From Oscillospiraceae bacterium (lineage in GTDB: Bacteria; Bacillota; Clostridia; Oscillospirales; Ruminococcaceae): 64,000 nt of DNA. Positions 62,336-64,000 of the stretch are shown one piece after another; within the stretch, counting starts at the first letter, position 1; each line of letters opens with the position of its first letter. The stretch is from assembly GCA_009778065.1 (NCBI GenBank), contig WRKM01000003.1, positions 1 through 64,000 of the forward strand. The letters are read 5' to 3'. Below the pieces are notes generated by a model. That model saw nothing but the letters and a program-made list of their open reading frames with translations, was not told the origin of the DNA and ran no database searches. The position numbers and the translations under genes are program-made.

Positions 62336-64000
62336 ATGAAAAAAACAGGTTTAAACGAACTACGTGAAAGTTATCTTTCTTTTTTTGAGAGTAAAGACCA
62401 TCTGCGCCTTCAAAGCGCGCCTTTAGTACCAAAAGATGATAACTCTATACTGTTAATCAATGCGGGAATGACGCCGTTGAAAAAATATTTTACGGGACTC
62501 GAAGAGCCGCCGCGAAGACGTGCCGCATCCTGTCAGAAGTGCATACGCACACCCGATATTGAAAATGTCGGGCTGACGTCTCGTCACGGCACTTATTTTG
62601 AAATGCTCGGAAACTTTTCTTTCGGGGATTATTTCAAAAAAGAAGCCTGCTCCTGGGCATGGGAATACTTTACGAAAATACTCGAAATACCCGAAGACTT
62701 ATTATGGATAAGCGTTTTTGAAGAGGACGATGAGGCGGCACAAATCTGGACTGAAGAAGTAGGCGTAAAACCTGAACGTATAGTACGTTTCGGCAGAGCC
62801 GATAATTTCTGGGAGCATGGAAGCGGACCCTGCGGTCCTTGTTCGGAGATTTACTTTGACCGCGGAATAGAACATGGTTGTAAACCGGAAAATACCGCAT
62901 GTAAAGTCGGCTGTGACTGTGACCGTTATATCGAAGTCTGGAACCTCGTTTTCACCCAGTTCGACAGTGATGGTAAAGGGAATTACACACCTCTCGCTTC
63001 AAAAAATATTGACACGGGTATGGGGCTTGAAAGACTCGCCTGCGTAATGCAGGGCGTAGATAACCTTTTTGAGGTCGACACTGTGCGTAATATAATGCAG
63101 AGGGTCTGCGAAATCACAGGTAAAAAATACAAAGAAAACCCAAAAGACGATATATCAATAAGAATAATAACCGACCACATTCGTTCAACCACGTTCATGA
63201 TTTGTGACGGGGTTTTACCGTCAAATGAAGGCAGAGGGTACGTTTTAAGGCGGTTACTCAGGCGTGCTTCCCATCACGGGCGTTTGCTCGGATTTAAAGA
63301 GCCTTTTCTTTATGACGTTTGCGACATGGTGGTTAATGAAAATAAATCAGCTTATCCCGAACTCTCCGAAAAGCACGATTATATTAAAAAAGCAATCAAA
63401 ACAGAAGAGGAAAGCTTCGGCAAGACCGTTGAAAAAGGTTTAACTATTTTAACCGCATTAATAGATAATCTCTCTAAAGATGCCGTTGTTAAGGGCGAGG
63501 ATGCGTTTAGGTTGCATGACACCTACGGCTTCCCTCTTGGTTTGACTAAGGAAATACTCGCGGAAAAAGGGTTTGGCTTAGATGAGGAAAAATTCCGTGA
63601 GCTTATGCAGATTCAAAAAGATACAGCCCGTGCGAATCAGTCGTTTAAAGGCGGTTGGGGAGACGAGCAGTTGACAATCGACAGCGGACAGTTGACAGTT
63701 ACATTTGAGGATATAGGCGAGATTGAGACGAAAATCCTTGAAGTTGTTCAAAAGGACGATTATACATTGGTTGTTCTCGAAAAAACGCCTTTTTATGCCG
63801 AAAGCGGCGGTCAAGTCGGAGACGCCGGACAGTTGACAATGAACAGCGGACAGTTGATAGTTAAAGTTATTGATACTAAAAAGACATCTACGGGGGTTGC
63901 GTTTTGTGTATGTGAGGGTTCACCCGCCCTTAAAAAAGGTGATGTTGTAACCGCAAAGACGGACGCAACGCGCCGCCGCGCAATTCAACGTAATCATACG
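62336..64000 (+). CDS. alaS: alanyl-tRNA synthetase, 3' end outside window
   Basis: The first 555 codons are present and open to the window edge. The class II core reads YFEMLGNFSFGDYF, RTPDIENVGLTSRHGTYFE and RVLEHIR-like WGFGxEGP equivalents; ESGGQVGD begins the editing domain, and RNHT starts the HxxxH metal site at the edge. Two segments at about residues 445-455 and 498-509 (QLTIDSGQLTV, GQLTMNSGQLIV) are encoded by an intergenic-type DNA repeat. Protein length near them stays close to normal. Confidence 0.96.
   Translation, partial: MKKTGLNELRESYLSFFESKDHLRLQSAPLVPKDDNSILLINAGMTPLKKYFTGLEEPPRRRAASCQKCIRTPDIENVGLTSRHGTYFEMLGNFSFGDYFKKEACSWAWEYFTKILEIPEDLLWISVFEEDDEAAQIWTEEVGVKPERIVRFGRADNFWEHGSGPCGPCSEIYFDRGIEHGCKPENTACKVGCDCDRYIEVWNLVFTQFDSDGKGNYTPLASKNIDTGMGLERLACVMQGVDNLFEVDTVRNIMQRVCEITGKKYKENPKDDISIRIITDHIRSTTFMICDGVLPSNEGRGYVLRRLLRRASHHGRLLGFKEPFLYDVCDMVVNENKSAYPELSEKHDYIKKAIKTEEESFGKTVEKGLTILTALIDNLSKDAVVKGEDAFRLHDTYGFPLGLTKEILAEKGFGLDEEKFRELMQIQKDTARANQSFKGGWGDEQLTIDSGQLTVTFEDIGEIETKILEVVQKDDYTLVVLEKTPFYAESGGQVGDAGQLTMNSGQLIVKVIDTKKTSTGVAFCVCEGSPALKKGDVVTAKTDATRRRAIQRNHT
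63668..63700 (+). repeat. in-frame GGACAGTTGACA repeat in alaS, copy 1
   Basis: Two units CAGTTGACA(A/G)T separated by CGACAGCGGA. The same pattern recurs at 63826. It encodes QLTIDSGQLTV. Confidence 0.7.
63826..63862 (+). repeat. in-frame GGACAGTTGACA repeat in alaS, copy 2
   Basis: Units CGGACAGTTGACAATGAA and CAGCGGACAGTTGATAGTT, encoding GQLTMNSGQLIV just after the ESGGQVGD motif. It is nearly the same DNA as copy 1, read in the same frame relative to the repeat. Confidence 0.7.

Noticed and set aside
1-64000. A CRISPR array, prophage, transposase, restriction or toxin system.
   Set aside because: No matching repeats or protein families were seen anywhere in the window; it is core chromosome with small repeats only.

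Overview
The window is a gene-dense stretch of a spore-forming low-to-moderate-GC Firmicute of the class Clostridia. The endospore set supports this: YabP/YabQ, pro-sigma-E with its processing protease SpoIIGA, and SpoVS. So do RqcP, DivIVA/SepF, Hfq, a split transketolase, a PPi-type phosphofructokinase and a long clostridial PRPP synthetase. Members of the Oscillospirales/Ruminococcus-like groups fit well, but this is inference from gene content. No rRNA, tRNA, CRISPR array, phage or transposase gene was seen. Promoters are mostly sigma-A type with 17-bp spacers, and many have an extended -10 TGn.

Layout. 1-2.6 kb: repeat-rich AT intergenic DNA and two tandem lipoprotein genes that share promoter, signal peptide and acidic linker but differ in their C-terminal parts. 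2.6-5.4 kb (+): mazG-hup-rqcP-yabP-yabQ-divIC. 5.4-9.2 kb (-): secA paralogue and mnmE. 9.2-12.9 kb: a lone response regulator and a divergent two-component pair. 13-17.4 kb: tmk(+), then glyA-prs-rarA(-). 17.5-24.9 kb (-): xylA-xylB-pfp-fba-fsa plus two unknown genes, a xylose/pentose/glycolysis operon. 25-29 kb: BspA-like lipoprotein, second PFK, pduL, a 34-residue membrane protein and a second HU. 29-38 kb (-): pyrC-pilZ-pyrF-carA-carB-pyrK-pyrD. 38-42.5 kb (-): feoA, split transketolase, HAD phosphatase, lipoprotein and a secreted zinc metallopeptidase. 42.5-58.6 kb (-): a long housekeeping run, miaB-ricA-mutS-mutL-miaA-hfq-hlyD-yggS-sepF-divIVA-zinc ribbon-ileS-lspA-rluD. 58.7-64 kb: spoIIGA-sigE(+), ymdB-spoVS(-), an acyltransferase-like membrane protein and the 5' part of alaS.

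How the genes work together. Xylose enters through XylA/XylB. Split transketolase and transaldolase then feed fructose-6-phosphate to a PPi-type PFK and class II aldolase, with an ATP-type PFK also present. The pyr operon makes UMP precursors. The long minus-strand run combines DNA mismatch repair, tRNA modification and septum placement.

The most notable observation is that the carbamoyl-phosphate synthase small subunit in the pyr operon has lost all three residues of the glutaminase Cys-His-Glu triad (Gly247, Ile330, Ser332) while CarB is intact. This predicts an ammonia-driven carbamoyl-phosphate synthetase with a pseudo-glutaminase subunit. Other items worth attention are a c-di-GMP-type PilZ gene inside the same operon, apparently leaderless divergent transcripts for miaB and spoIIGA, promoters built into hairpins, GTAGGG palindromic elements including a 183-bp composite one between mutL and mutS, and an intergenic-type repeat read in frame inside alaS.
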